Source of the DNA: Thiocapsa marina 5811
GTDB taxonomy: Bacteria; Pseudomonadota; Gammaproteobacteria; Chromatiales; Chromatiaceae
Assembly: GCF_000223985.1 (NCBI RefSeq)
Contig: NZ_AFWV01000002.1
Location: 403,740 to 467,739, forward strand
DNA: 64,000 bases
Direction of reading: 5' to 3'
The position numbers and the translations under genes were made by a program. Positions 63,884-64,000 of the stretch are shown here, piece after piece; position 1 is the stretch's first letter; every line of letters starts with the position of its first letter. Under the pieces are notes generated by a model, which worked only from the letters and a program-made list of their open reading frames with translations, made no database searches and was not told the DNA's origin.

Positions 63884-64000
63884 GCCCTGGCGGTGACCTA
63901 CGTTCGCATGGGGAGGCCCCACACTATCATCGGCGAGACACCGTTTCACGTCTGAGTTCGGGATGGGATCAGGTGGTTCCAGTGTTCTATGGCCGCCAGG
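63884..64000 (-). rRNA. rrf: 5S ribosomal RNA (5' end cut by window edge)
   Basis: The minus strand reads as gammaproteobacterial 5S rRNA: CCTGGCGGCCATAGAACACT, CCACCTGATCCCATCCCGAA, CTCAGACGTGAAACGGTGTC and GCGAACGTAGGTCACCGCCA. The first one or two bases lie beyond the right edge. The rest of an rRNA operon should follow in the genome to the right. Confidence 0.97.

Overview
The window looks like a chromosomal piece of a GC-rich gammaproteobacterium, most plausibly a purple sulfur bacterium of the Chromatiaceae. This is inferred from base composition, from protein style and from gammaproteobacterial core gene order (rlmH-maf-rng-yhdP-nitrilase-tldD; ispB divergent from rplU-rpmA-obgE-proB). 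No photosynthesis or sulfur-oxidation gene is present, so the genus is not fixed.

Region 1, about 0.5-6.9 kb: a FixL/FixJ-like two-component pair, a Kef-type cation/proton antiporter on the minus strand, a copy of a 112-bp dispersed repeat, a possible transporter remnant, and an OprB-like porin. Region 2, about 7.1-12.9 kb: a CoA-thioester cluster (MaoC hydratase, CaiB/BaiF CoA-transferase, two crotonases, YciA thioesterase, convergent acyl-CoA ligase). Its first three genes are visibly richer in A+T than the surroundings and look acquired.

Region 3, about 13-34.5 kb, is a decay zone. Remnants of a RAYT transposase, chrA, phosphoketolase, PPK2, an HlyD/FUSC efflux pair and an M48 peptidase lie among intact loci: a two-sulfatase operon with an outer-membrane protein and a divergent AraC regulator, a SulP transporter, a four-gene MlaE/F/D-lipoprotein ABC system, and a periplasmic amidohydrolase. 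Several lesions are explicit: two internal deletions plus a stop codon in xfp, an 8-bp tandem duplication in hlyD, and missing 5' halves in the RAYT, chrA and FUSC genes.

Region 4, about 34.5-64 kb, is orderly core genome. It holds an HxlR regulator divergent from a small CPVC thiol protein; a stand-alone MetH homocysteine-methyltransferase module overlapping a sulfurtransferase; rlmH, maf, rng, yhdP, a nitrilase-family amidase, tldD and tldE; a tightly overlapping FAD-oxidoreductase/DUF1365/cyclopropane-synthase operon; serB; a PAS-GAF-PAS-GGDEF-EAL protein; an MFS transporter; tRNA-Pro; ispB; the rplU-rpmA-obgE-proB block; a DegT aminotransferase; and the 5S end of an rRNA operon at the right edge.

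Two repeat families run through the window. One is an approximately 85-95 bp element with TAAACCGCG/CGCGGTTTA terminal inverted repeats (two paired copies at 13.1 and 52.1 kb, single copies at 62.4 and 63.7 kb). The other is the 112-bp repeat carrying a GTCCC-GAAA-GGGAC hairpin (4.8 and 31.4 kb, fragment at 25.3 kb). Repeat copies sit at the broken ends of the RAYT and FUSC genes, so they probably took part in the rearrangements. No CRISPR array, prophage or complete defence system is visible.
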